This document shows positions 49,201 to 60,680 of a DNA stretch of 64,000 nt, in pieces. The DNA is from Bryoerythrophyllum caledonicum (taxonomy: Eukaryota; Streptophyta; Bryopsida; Pottiales; Pottiaceae): assembly GCA_963971425.1 (NCBI GenBank), contig OZ020514.1, forward strand, positions 12,219,218-12,283,217. The letters run 5' to 3'. Below the pieces are notes generated by a model. That model saw nothing but the letters and a program-made list of their open reading frames with translations. It ran no database searches and was not told where the DNA came from. The position numbers and the translations under genes were made by a program. Positions within the stretch are counted from its first letter, which is position 1, and the number at the start of each line of letters is the position of its first letter.

Positions 49201-49960
49201 TAAAAAAGTAAAAACATGAAGATCACTAAGTTTTATGTGGAAAGGAAGAAGATTTTTTGGTACTTAGCCCGACAATGTGCGACAATGTGTGAAAATGTAT
49301 GACTTGGATTCATATGCTATTTCTCACTAAAGACAAGAGATTTTTCTTGACAACATGAAAGGAAATAATATTACTTGTCGTTGTTGAAAATATCACCTTC
49401 AATAGAGTGTCTTAGCAAAAGTTTTTGGAGTTGCCCGACGGGCCCGCTCTCACCATATGAACTTCAAAACCGTATAACTTTTTCATTACATGTCGGATTG
49501 GGGAAAAACTTGGACTCACACAAAGCTTTTAGTAATGTCCATCTACGATAATTTTTTGAAAAAGAATGCTAAAGATTGACACAAGAGGAACCTGCCCGGT
49601 CCTTCAAGGTTAATCTTGGTAATTTAGGGGTCAAGGGTAGTCCCTCAACAAATTTACCAAGTTGTGTGCAAGGTAGGACTTTGGGAGAAGGCCATTCCTT
49701 CTTATGCGCTGAGTGTGTTGTTTGTGCTGGAAGGGCTCCATCAACTTAACGGTTCTAAGCGTAATTATCGTCTGATGTGGATGCGGAGCATCGGATGATG
49801 CTATTTGGGGAGACCAAGGAGCATGTGTGTTGTGGCATTATAATGGCAGAAATATAGCCATGTGTGATATTGGAGGGTGAGACATAGAAAAATAGAGTAG
49901 AAAATAGTATTTAGAAGGATATAGAAAATGGTAGGTAGACGAGAATTTATGCATATTATT

Positions 49961-50004
<44 letters not shown>

Positions 50005-50366
50005 AAATAGAAATCTACGTATCTTATATAAGACCGAATCTAGTGATGTTTAGTTCTTGATTGTGGATTTATTTTAGTTTTAGGAAGAGTAGATCAAAGT
50101 TGTAATATTTTTAGTATGCAATGATATTATATAAAAATGACATGAAAGTGGTTGCATAAGTTGCAAAATGTATGGAGAACAATTGAAAAAAGTGATGTTG
50201 TGTCTTACCTTAAATTAAACAATAGCTTTTATGTATGTGGTTACCAATCTCCTATATCTCCGCACACCCAAAAAAATTCATGGTTGCATTGATTTGGATG
50301 AGTGAACTATTTGCAGCGAAGGAGTGAAGTAAAATTGACCAAGTGCATATTTAGCGAATTCCATGT
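46208..50366 (-). repeat. Right arm of the giant imperfect palindrome
   Basis: Mirror of 38,750-42,891. The near-identical part is 46,208-49,896, and the diverged outer part runs to about 50,366. A TA microsatellite at about 49,964-50,000 is longer here than at its left-arm partner near 39,121-39,140, which explains the change of register outside it. It contains mirror copies of the direct repeats, the GC-rich palindromes and the TCP-type sites. Confidence 0.95.
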
Positions 50367-50577
50367 TTTGATTAGATTTGAGACAATTAGATGCATCTTT
50401 TGTACCTAGTGTGGATACATCCGGATGTGACTAATACTCATTTCAATACTTGCCAGTAATACTCATTTGATCATACATTAATTACAATGAAGTTCACCTG
50501 TGTAAATTCAAAATTTTCTCATGATTAATTGTAAAAATAAGATACTGTGAATTTCCAAGTAAGATGAGTGTGCGATG

Positions 50578-50782
50578 TGGATTGCTATCTTGTGAGCGGT
50601 GAGCAATGAGCAATCAAATTTAGGGTTTAGGGTGAAGGGCGTAGGGTTTAGAATTTATATTTAAGGTATTATGGTTTAGTAATAGGTAACACTTTCATTT
50701 TATTTCAAAAAGGCACAAAATAATTATTTTTCTCCTATTTTTTTTTAACTCACCACTCACCGCTCACAAGATAGCATCGCTC
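50578..50782. mobile_element. Mutator-like MITE with 11-bp flanking direct repeat
   Basis: 205 bp with inverted ends sharing GCTATCTTGTGAGCGGTGAG (about 20-bp perfect core), flanked by AGTGTGCGATG at 50,567-50,577 and 50,783-50,793. A 9-11-bp duplication points to the Mutator superfamily. The interior has two GGGTTTAGGG-like stretches and is otherwise AT-rich. No coding capacity. Confidence 0.8.
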
Positions 50783-50793
50783 AGTGTGCGATG

Positions 50794-51729
50794 ACCCTCA
50801 GCGACAAGGTTTTTCTGAGCACAGACATACTCAAATTTTCAGAAATGGGATCAAATGTCATCCTAAAAATTTAATCCCATCCCATCTCTAAAAATAACTG
50901 GTCAACCTGAACGATCCCCTCCGACGGATGAATGTCCGCGAGGCCAACGACTTCGTCCGTCGTCGGGAAGTTACGTCCGTCCGCCCGCTGCTCGTGCGGT
51001 TGCCAAAATAAAACTACCACTCGACGACGTCCTAACTCCCCGAAAGCAGCTGAATCCTAGATTCGTGTAGACTTCAATCTACGCCCCGAGCAGTTTCCCT
51101 GATGACGGCGTTGGGGTCTAGTCACGGGATTCGGCTATCTTTCTCGGGGGAAAGACGAGTATTAATCCGAGCCTTAAGTAAACGCGGTGCTTTCGCTCGC
51201 AGTGTTGTGGTTTTCGTTGCAGAAGTTTGTGGTGCTCGCAAAGCTTGAAGCAAGCACGCAAACCCCACGCGTAACGTGAGTTGCAGTTGTTGCAGTTGTT
51301 CGACCCGCACAGTAAGTTTGGCCAAATCAGTTGAGAGTTGCGTCGGGGGAGTGGCGAGGTTGAGTGCGTCGGGGAGCGACCGCAGCGTCGACCGCGTGCT
51401 TCGTTTTTGCCTACATATACCACATATGTACCCTTTTATTTCCACGAACCAGCAGCTGAGTGCGTCGTCACAACTTGCCTGTTGTTGCTTTCGAGAGAGA
51501 GAGAGGGTTTGGTGGAGGCTTAGGGTTTGCGGGCGTATTTTTTCGTAGGGGATGGAGTAGCTTAGGAGAGGAATTTTGAGGAGTGTTTTTTTTTTTTTTT
51601 TGTTCCGGTAGCGTGTTGTTTGCGGAGGATTTTGGTTCGCGCGATTTGTGAGAGAGGTTAACAAGGATAGGGAAGGGATTTTTTGAACGCCGAACGGGTT
51701 TGTGGAGGGCAGGGCTAGACGGTCCAGCG
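50794..51729. other. Upstream region and leader of the RNA-binding protein gene
   Basis: Base composition rises from AT-rich to GC-rich at about 50,900, with many CG dinucleotides, as expected for an active plant promoter. A GA run (51,494-51,507) and a T16 run (51,586-51,601) lie in the probable leader. No other gene is supported; long minus-strand frames here lack any family feature. Confidence 0.6.
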
Positions 51730-53524
51730 ATGGGGGATTACGGGGGCAATTGGCGCTATGGCGCAGCAACGGACGGTCGTCGGGCGGGATCTACTCCCAC
51801 GAAGCGCTCGCGGCGAGATTACGGTTAGTTAATTTTCATGTCGTTATGGTAACCGTTTCTTCGCTCTGGTGTCGGCACTTCGTCTTCTTTGGATGTGTTC
51901 CTTCGTGTTTGGTAAGGGTGAGGCATAAGTTCGGGAGGAGATAAAGGTTCGTCGGAAGTTAGGCTATAGTACTACTGTTTGTTTACGCTAGCAATTACCT
52001 TGTTAGGTGCGGCCTCGGGTGTGGGTGTGGATAGTTTATGACAACCTATAACGACGCACGATTTGCTGTGATTGTCAAAGTGTTAGAACGTACTTCAGTT
52101 GGAAAGTTACCGACTTGTATGTGCCATGTGTCGGTGCGTGTTATTAGTATTCTGGAATGTTTGTGTTTGGAATTATGCTAATGAAAGCTCTGTCGTTTTC
52201 TCTTCGCACAGAAGACGGACTTCCAAGAGCAGGCTATGGTGCAGCGAGAGATCGTGATGTCGGTTACCCTCGGGACAGAGTTTATGAGGAGCAACTCGGC
52301 CGTGCCGGTTGGAGAGATGGCGATGCTCTAGGTGGTGGAGACTTGGTAAGACTTTTGTTGTTAGGAAACCGCGCTTGTTGTTACAATGAAGATCGTCTAG
52401 GACTTTGTTGTAAACTTTTTATGAAGGAGCTACACTGTAAGACTATAAACATGGAGTCTACATCTAACTTATGTTTGGCGGTTAGATACAGATGGGCTAC
52501 GGAGGGGGAGGTCTCGGTGCCAACGACCTTGGACTAGGTCCTGGTCTTGGCCCGGGACTTGGCGGAGGTGGTCTTGGACCACTCGGACTTGGCATGCCTG
52601 ACGAAAATCAGTTGATGGGAGCGCGCATGGGACCCTTGGATGTCGGCATGGGTGGCCGACCAGGCGGGCTTGGTCTCAACGGTGGCGCCCCGGAGCCTGA
52701 TGTTTTACGCGCAGGCCTTGATGTGCTTCCACCTGATGCATCGTCGACGCTGTTCGTCGATGGTCTTCCTCAAGATTGCTCCCGCAGAGAAGCTGCACGT
52801 ATCCTCTTGGCCACCCGCAGTTTCCTTTTTATCATCTGCAGTGACTCCTTCATGTCATCCTCGCCTGTTGTAAGAAGATTATGATCTTACTCTGTCCGTC
52901 AATATTGTTTGACCATATCTGCCGTTTCTTAACCCTAGATCGCAGACATTTTTCGTCCATTCATTGGATTCAAGGAAGTTCGACTTGTTCACAAAGATGC
53001 AAAGCGAGTAAGAGTCAAATATATACATTCCTTGTTCTCTCGTATACCAGTACGAATCTTTCGTTGCTGTTGTTTCTCATTTTAACCGCATAACCGTTTC
53101 CTGCCGTGACAGGCTGACGGTGGAAAGGTGGTGTTATGCTTCGTGGAGTTCGCAGATGCAAGATGCGCAGCAACAGCTCTAGAAGCACTGCAAGGTTAGT
53201 GCAAGTTTTTGTGTCTCTGCATTCTGGTGTGACAGCTTCTTTATTGTTACATTGCTAGCAGGTGGTGGAATTTTGTGTCAGCTATCTACAATCTCTTAAA
53301 TGAATATTTTTTCGTTCTTCAGTCTTAACCGAAGGCCTTTCTCTACGACTCGTGCAGGATACAAGTTTGATGAAACCGACCATGAGTCCTACGTTCTCCG
53401 GCTCACCTTTGCTCGACATCCAGGGCCTCGTGGCCCTGCTCGGGACGACCCCTACAGAGGTGGACGTGATCGTGGGGACGACTACAACAATCGGTCACGA
53501 GGTGGTGGTGGCGGTCGTCGATGA
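51730..53524 (+). CDS. Single-RRM glycine-rich RNA-binding protein (RBP1-like)
   Basis: Putative nuclear RNA-binding protein. Exons: 51,730-51,823, 52,212-52,345, 52,492-52,798, 52,946-53,007, 53,113-53,194 and 53,358-53,524, all in phase, giving 281 residues. In order: a charged N-terminus (MGDYGGNWRYG), a repetitive Gly/Leu/Pro segment (about 77-140, many GLGPGLG and GGRPGG), the hinge LDVLPPDASS, one RRM (about 161-238; RNP2 LFVDGLP, HIFRPFIGFKEVRLV, RNP1-like VVLCFVEF, ATALEALQGY), and an RGG/R-rich tail ending in GGGGGRR. LPPDASSTLFV and RREAAHIFRPF are typical of the plant RBP1/nuclear-speckle RNA-binding subfamily. The start was chosen because it is the first ATG in frame with a good splice site at 51,824. 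Its specific RNA target cannot be read from the sequence. Confidence 0.92.
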
Positions 53525-55423
53525 AACGGAAACGACACCGTTTGTCAGGTAAACACTGTTATTCTTTTTCTGTGTCCGTCCTTGTTAGTGTGGGTCACTG
53601 TCCTTGGTAGTCATCGTGAGTCAACGAACCATTTGCCTCGTTCGGGGTATCTCTCCAGGATTCACCACTCAGAACTGTCTAGTGCCCACTTTGTCGACAC
53701 TGTCCCCACATTCGCTCGATAGGTAGACTACCAGGAGTGCACAAATTTGTTAACGTATCACTCCCACTTGCACTTACAGTCACGGCACTATTGGCAGGGA
53801 GTCTGCTAAAGTGTACCTATGAACTGCGGATGTTTCTCCCTAGGAAGTCAGGTTGCGACATGTACTTGTTACAGGCTTTTAGGGTGGTCATGAAGAAGAC
53901 CAACCGAAGAGCCCATTTTTTTCTTTTGGGGTGTTACAAATCAGGCCAAAGGATTGTTGGCTTTTAGGTTTTCAGCTCGGTTCGATGTTGGCACTATTAA
54001 AGAGGTTAGGCAGAGATGGTGACTGTTTGGACCCTCGTACGTGCAGTGTGTGAGACAATTCCCGTTTTGAGATGATGGGCCCGAAGTGAAATTACCGGCG
54101 TACTTATTGGGATCGTACATACACAACCGACAATTACGTTTCCTTGGCGCGACGGCCAAAATGATGATGATTGTTCGATAGTTCAAAAGAGACGAATGGC
54201 GTTTATGGCTGGTTCACGTTGTAGACACCTGATGGTGTGAGACCGGTGCGGAAGAGGACGAATCTGTATTTGCGATTTCGGACGTGTTCGGTTAATATTT
54301 ATTTCGCCGGATGGAGGTGGTCTCACGGGGCTTGGCGAGTTTTGATCCGATCAGAATAGAGTGATCTCTCAGGCTCTCTTATGACCCGGCACCTCCTAGT
54401 TCTGTCTTGACTCTCTCTGCGCTAATGAGTAGGCTAGAATTTTGTTTCATTATCATCGTGTCCGTTGGATAGTCTGTTTCTTCGAGATGTAATTGCAACA
54501 GTGTGAATCAGTTTTTGGACAGTTTCGAAGGTAGAATAATCCATTTTCTCGTCTTTTTTTTCTCAGCCCTAGTTTGTTATGTTCGTTCTTTCGGTAGGTG
54601 CTTCACTCACGATCAGTCATGTAATCTTGCAAATGAGTAACTCTTACTGAAATGTTTTCCAATCCCAATCGATGGAGTTTTATGAACGTCTACATATCAG
54701 CTCAGGCCCTTTTTCTGGAGTTCTTTGCAACAGTGAGAGGTTCGCCGTGTAAACTGCAGGATCACATTCTCATTCCTCACACTTTCCTACACGAAACAAG
54801 GTAATTTACGCGGTTGTTCACGGTAGTTGGCATCTTTATAAACACGTCTAAAACCGTTGTTGTGGGTCAAGTTCTCAACTAACCTGTCTCATGGTTTCTC
54901 TTTGAATTATTGTTTTGCTTTTGCTGTATTGATGTTGTTTGAAGTTTCTGAGTAGTTCAGAGTAGAATAGGTTAGTTTGAAACCATGGAACATTGGTGTA
55001 AAATATATATTCCATTATTCTAGACACCTAAATTGGAACAATATAGGATGAACAGTTGGTACTATTGATCCACAGAATGTGTGGATGACCCTTTTGTAAC
55101 AAACTTATAATACGATCAAACCCTGCCAGTAGATGCAAATTAGCTTGGTGCACTCTCATTGATGAATCTTTGTAATCACTTCATCACTCACACTAATCTA
55201 CACAATTTGCAATATAACTCAGAGGACTTATTTCATTAAGTCCTTGACACAAAGTTTTCAAACCATCACAGCCTGAAAATGTTTTCAGAGGTCTCTAAAA
55301 TGACCTGGGAAACATATCATTTACTAATCACACTACTTTTTCACATTGTTACATTCAAGTTACTTAAGTTACAAACTGGAATTTATCTTACAACTAAGCT
55401 TTCATTGACTTGAGTTTTTCACA
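53525..55423. other. Downstream region of the RNA-binding protein gene
   Basis: The first ~1.2 kb keeps the base composition of the gene and probably holds its 3' UTR, possibly with 3' UTR introns; a GT-rich, T-rich stretch near 54,540-54,600 could be the 3' end. Beyond about 54,800 the sequence is AT-rich and featureless. No second gene is supported. Confidence 0.5.
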
Positions 55424-55427
55424 TTAA

Positions 55428-56268
55428 CCCCTAAAGTCGAAATCGACCAGAATGTGGTCGATCTGACTCTGGTCAGGCTCTCAGTTACTAAATTTAGATC
55501 GTATGAAGTTCAACTTTTGGAAGGTTGTAGAGTTTTCCCATACCTTTAAAATGACACCATTCATGCTTCAAAATTCCTCATACTTTAGGAGATATTCACG
55601 GAAAAAGTTTGAAAACACTGTTAGGGCATGCTGAAATCTGCCCAAAACTGCGGTATATGCTCATTTATTCTCAAAATCTGCCCAAAATCAATTAGATCGC
55701 AGTAACTTCAAAAATTCACCAAAAATTGAGATTTTACTTTTTTTCGAATTTTGTTTTTCGTACATGTAAAAGAGGTAGTAAAGCATGATCTCACCGTTTG
55801 GATTTTCAATCCAATAATTTTTTACATGCCTTTTTAATTGTTGAAAATGGGCATTTGTGTTTGTATTTCAGCATACCTCCATGTGAAAAATTAAGCATTT
55901 CTTTAGGTTTTATAGGTCCTATGAGGGTAAAAATTATATGGACATATTCCTTACTCACATAGGAACAAGAATTTGAAGAGCCTCATGTCAAATTTCCTTT
56001 CAAAAATGGTTTTTTTGGCCCCCATAACATTAGTTTTCCATTCTACAACAAGGAAAAAATCTTTTTTTTCAACTTTGAACATTACGATCTCACAAATGGT
56101 GAGGAATTTGAATCTAAGATTCGGTATGCATGTACATGTACAAGTTAGGTACTAGATCTTACGGTTACTTACTCGAAAATTTGTCAAAAGTTAAAAATTT
56201 TCACCTTGCATTGAAAGAGGGCAGTTTTGAGGGTTTTTGGCAGTTTTGAGGGCTTTCGACTTTAGGCG
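55428..56268. mobile_element. TTAA-flanked element, CCCCTAAAGTCGAAA termini
   Basis: 841 bp between TTAA at 55,424-55,427 and TTAA at 56,269-56,272, with inverted ends CCCCTAAAGTCGAAA and CGCCTAAAGTCGAAA (14 of 15). No transposase; the longest frame is about 60 residues. TTAA duplication and C-rich 5' ends fit a non-autonomous piggyBac-like element, a superfamily that is rare in plants. The ends resemble those of the spacer element at 43,603 (CCCTAAAG core), so the two may be related. Confidence 0.6.
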
Positions 56269-56495
56269 TTAACCCATTGGTGCCGAGGTGGTCGTTTTAG
56301 GGTCAAATTTGGTGGTTTCCAGGATACAACTCCTTTTGTGTTAGTTAGATGCACTTTTTTCAATGAGAACGTGCTTGAAACTAGTTTCATATAGAACAAT
56401 TCCTGGGTGCATTGGCGCAAGCATTGGAGAGCTACGATGATTTCTATGAAGTGGGGTTAGCGTGAATGTATCCCATGTGTAGATATTGTTGTGCA

Positions 56496-59400
56496 TTATC
56501 TAGTACGCTCGTGGATTCCCCGTGCCTTGTGAAGACCTCCATTGTTAAAGGAATAATTTATGTGAAGAATTGAAATAGGAATATTGAATTTGAGTCTTCT
56601 TCTTTTGCACCGCTTCGGAGCAAAGAGTGACCAACTCCGCCGAGCTCCCAACACGATCAGCCCAACATCGGTCACAAGTATGTCACGATAAGTTCGGATA
56701 CAGTCTTCTTGAGCTACAATGAGCTCCCGCTACACGAAGAAATCATTCAAAAGAGTATAAGTAAGATTGCCATAAAACATACAATAACTTATCAAACACA
56801 TACTGAGGGCTACACATAATAGGATATAGCAAACAAACTCAGTCCGAAATGTATCCTAACATACCTCATAGAGTAACTTCAAGAATGAATCGAAGGTCAT
56901 ATGGTACCACTTTTTGGTCCCTTTCCTAGCCCACTCCGCCACACTAGCATCGTGATCCTCCTCACTAATCAGATCCTTGAGCTGATCGAAGTCCAACAAC
57001 CCAAAATGTTGAACTCTCTTCACATCTTGTGACACTTATTGTGTCACATGGTCGGAGTCTTTCTGCCTAAGCGACAATATATATAAACATCAAAGACAAT
57101 AGGAATAAATCATGAAAATACAAACAAATAAAATGAAAACAAACAAACAAAAGAACTCACTTGTTCCAGTCTATCATGGCGTTTAGTAGTATATGGCGGT
57201 TTCCCAATGTGGGCTCTAATAAAACTGCCCGAACTGGAGTATGAAAAGCACAATCGTTTCGATGCATTGTAGATATGACATCCATCCATGCAAAGTGGCA
57301 GTGGTTGCCATCCCACACAAAAAAATAGCGATTAGAAAGGCTCTGTAACTCTGGCCTACTCGCAATCAAAGCTTCGAACTTCTGGTCCTCCGCCCTCCAA
57401 AGGTTTGACCACCTCGCACGTTCGTGAGGCAGAACTTCCCGTTCTACCATGGAAAAGTTCTTCAATGCAACATAGAAACATACAGATCCTGGGCGGTAGC
57501 CTTTGACAAACTCGCTCTTTAGCTTCTGTATGTCCGGCTTGACTGGAATATGCACCTCCGTCATTGGCAACATTCGGCAGAGTGGGATGTGCAACTCCCC
57601 AATAGATGGAAAATGTGACTTTTGCAGCACATCATAGGAAGTCCCACGAATGGACTTCCTCAAAGAAAGCTCTGTAGTGTCCAAACCTGGATCAACCCCA
57701 ATTGCCGGTACTACTTGATGCACCACTTGCAGGACTAAATTTGAAGCCTCATTCGGGGAGCCCAAAGCTTCAGAAACCGTCTCCACGTCCACAATCGACA
57801 TCTCCAAATCCACAGTTCGAGTTACCTTGTCTCCTTGCACTGACGCCATCTATAAACATCCATTGAAAACTATAATGAATTACTAGAATATATAACAATT
57901 TCAAAACACTTGAATAAGAAATTAGAATCAGCATGAGTATTCATGACATAGAAACATCATTCCTTATGAAAAAGATACGAGCATGGAACTTGCATGATAC
58001 CAGCTGCAATCAGCTTGAATCTAGATAGGAAATTGAGCAGATTCACCAAGACAATAAACAATGATAAATTTTAAATAACAAGTGAACTAAACAATTTTAA
58101 ATCACAAGCATGAAAATTTATGGATCTTGATGAGAAAGAAGTGACACAGAACCAACAATCCAAATGGAAGTGCTCAAACTGAAATTGAAAAAAAAAACCA
58201 CAAAGGCAAGAGCTCCAGCTGGCCCTCAGATCCGAGGGACCCTTGTTCAATACTGAATCAGCATTTCAGAAAGAGCCTATGCATTCAACTAGCATGCATA
58301 CAACATTCAATAAGCATGCATACAACATTCAATAAGCATGCATACAAACAAAACATAAGAAAACACAAACAATGAATGAAGCTGAAATTGAAAAAAAAAA
58401 CCATAAACTCTAGGGCTCTAGCTGGCCATCGGATCCAAGGGACCCATGTTCAATACATAATCAACATTTTTTGTCGAGCCTAGGCATTCAACAAGCAAGC
58501 ATACAGACTCAACAAACGAGAACATTAACAAAGCATGAAACTCAAATTGAAAAAAAAACCACGAAAGAAAGGGCTTCAGCAAGTCCTCGGATCCGAGCGA
58601 CCCTCATTCAATACAAAATCAGCATTTCAGGAAGAGCCTAGGCAATCAACAAGCATGCATACAGACGCAACAAACGAGATCATTAACAAAGCATGAAATT
58701 GAAATTGAAAAAAAAAAAACCACGAAGGCAAGGGCTCGAGCAGGCCCTCGGATCCGAGGGACCCTCATTCAATACAGAATCAACATTTCAGGAAGAGCCT
58801 AGGTATTCAACAAAGCATGCATACAGACGCAACAAACGAGAACATTAACAAAGCATGAAAGTGAAATTGATAAATAAAACCACGTAGGCAAAGGCTCCAG
58901 CTGGCCCTCAGACGCCCTCGGATCTGAGGGACCCTGTTCAATACAGAATCAACATTTCAAGAAGAGCCTAGGCATTCAACAAGCATGCATACAGACGCAA
59001 CAAATGACATCATTAACAAAGTATGAAACAGAAATTGAAAAAAAAAACCACGAAGGCAAGGGCTCGAGGAGGCCCTCGGATCTGAGGGACTCTCGTTCAA
59101 TACAGAATTAGCATTTCAGGAAGAGCCTAGGCATTCAACAACCATGCATACAGACGCAACAAACGAGGACATTATCAAAGTATGAAACTGAAATTGAAAA
59201 AAAAACCATGAAGGCAAGGGCTCCAGCTGACCCTCGGATCCGAGGGATCCTCGTTCAATAGAGAATTAGCATTTTTTGTGGAGCCCAGGCATTCAACAAG
59301 CATGCATACAAACTCGACAAAGGAGAACATTAACACAACATGAAATTGAAATTGAAAAAAAAACCATGAAGGCAAGGGCTTGAGCTAGCCGTCGGATCCG

Positions 59401-59850
59401 AGGGACCCTCGTTCAATACAGAATTAGCATTTCAGGAAGAGCCTAGGCATTCAACAAGAATGCATATAGACTGAACATACAAAAACACGAACAACGAAAG
59501 AAACTGAAATTGGAAAAAAAAAAACCACGAAGGCAAGGGCTCTAGCTGGCCCTCGGATCCGAGGGACCCTTGCTCAATACAAAATCAGCATTTCAGGAAG
59601 AGCCTAAACACTTAACAAGCATGCATACACATTCAACAAACAAAAACAAGAACAAAGCATGAAATTGAAATTGAAAAAACAAGTACAAGAAGTCGCGATG
59701 GCAACAATACTGGCACCTTGCATGTCAACTTTCATGTTCAAAGTGAACGAAAACTTACCATGTGTGCAGGTCGGTCCTGGTCCTCCTCAATTCCGACTGA
59801 TAAAATGCTCGTGAACCCGACTTCGATGTGCCCCTTTGCACCGCCAACAT
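56496..59850 (-). CDS. Unrecognised multi-exon gene, main ORF 57849-57157
   Basis: I do not recognise this gene. A non-coding leader exon (about 59,850-59,759, donor GTAAGT) splices over ~1.9 kb to an acceptor directly before the ATG at 57,849 (TTATAG-ATGG). The main exon (57849-57161) gives 229 residues and ends at a strong donor GTGAGT, so the in-frame TGA at 57,159-57,157 would be spliced away. The next exon-like segment (57066-56865) stays in frame (FGLLDFDQLKDLI, WARKGTKKWYHMTF) but carries a TAA about ten codons in (near 57,037). A further segment (56729-56496) continues with DVGLIVLGARRSWSLF. Either the protein stops near 230-240 residues or the locus is a decaying copy. RYFFVWDGNHCHFAWM resembles the DGxHR motif of ParB/sulfiredoxin-fold proteins; this is a weak inference. 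ELHIPLCRMLP and ILLNAMIDWN are also conserved-looking. Confidence 0.55.
58150..59690. repeat. Nine-copy ~160-bp tandem array in the leader intron
   Basis: The unit contains GAAATTGAAAAAAAAACCA, GGCAAGGGCT, the near-palindrome CCCTCGGATCCGAGGGACC, CAGCATTTCAGGAAGAGCCT and ATTCAACAAGCATGCATACA. The landmark GGATCCGAGGG falls near 58,230, 58,430, 58,587, 58,752, 58,918, 59,080, 59,237, 59,395 and 59,556; spacing is 157-166 bp except the first gap (about 200), which carries an extra ATTCAATAAGCATGCATACA duplication. The array lies wholly within the 5' leader intron of the unrecognised gene. Confidence 0.92.
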
Positions 59851-60680
59851 GTCCCACCTGCAACCTTAATTCAGGGTTTCCTCTATGAAAAAAGAAGGCA
59901 CCCAGAATTCAGAGTTTACTCTATTCACGGACTTAGGGTTTAGAGGCGCTCGGATATCAGGGTTTACGCTAGGGCTTTAGAATTCAGGGACTACTCAAGG
60001 GCACAAATATTTCAGGGTTTTTTCTAGGATTCAAACGATTCTGGGTTTACTCTATTTGAACGCAGACTAGGGTTTAGCATACGCGGTAAAGAAGTAATAC
60101 GAGTCAGTTGATTAGTTCACGTACTTACCTGTCTAAATCGCGTCTGCATCACCTCGTCGTCGTGTGTCTGTCCACTCCCCTCTCCGTTCACGCCACCTGC
60201 TATCTGAAATTGGAATCTCCACTCATAAATCCAACCGATTGTTGGAGGACAACTCGTAACTGAAATGAAATTGCAGAATCAGAAGCTCAAGTAATATCTT
60301 TATCAGAACTGAACTTCGGCAGCCACTAGAAAGAAATGACGAACTAGAATATGACGAACTATATGATGAGCAAGTGGGTATAGTGACCCTTCAAAGAAAG
60401 AAAGGCTCAAACACGAGTAAGTAAAGTGGAAGATGTTCTTACTCATCTTTGTCAGTTGAGCTCTAGGTTATTTACGAAGATGATCCATATGCCCTTAGCC
60501 AAGCGCAAATTGAATCGGTAATTCTCCAGTAAGATAAAATTTTAGCTTTTAAATACCAATTTCAAAAATACCATGACATATACAGTTGGAGTTACATAAT
60601 GATTTATATGAAACCATGGTTACGCTGCATACTTTTTAACATTTTGAAGATATCGTATCTGTGTCGTTTGGGCCTATTCC
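59851..60680. other. Upstream region of the unrecognised gene
   Basis: Contains several GGGTTTA / AGGGTTT stretches (59,873, 59,937, 59,963, 60,017, 60,042, 60,070), telo-box-like on one strand or the other, within 200 bp of the leader exon. A further AT-rich part (60,480-60,680) shows nothing. Confidence 0.5.

Noticed and set aside
38750-50366. Reading the whole palindrome as an assembly hairpin artefact
   Set aside because: A 3.3-kb unique spacer and ~450 bp of diverged but homologous outer flank are not expected from a simple duplicated contig end. Confirmation by long reads is still needed.
51118-51769. Minus-strand 215-residue frame upstream of the RNA-binding protein gene
   Set aside because: Low-complexity composition, overlap with the probable promoter and leader of the plus-strand gene, and no motif. 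A divergent gene cannot be supported.
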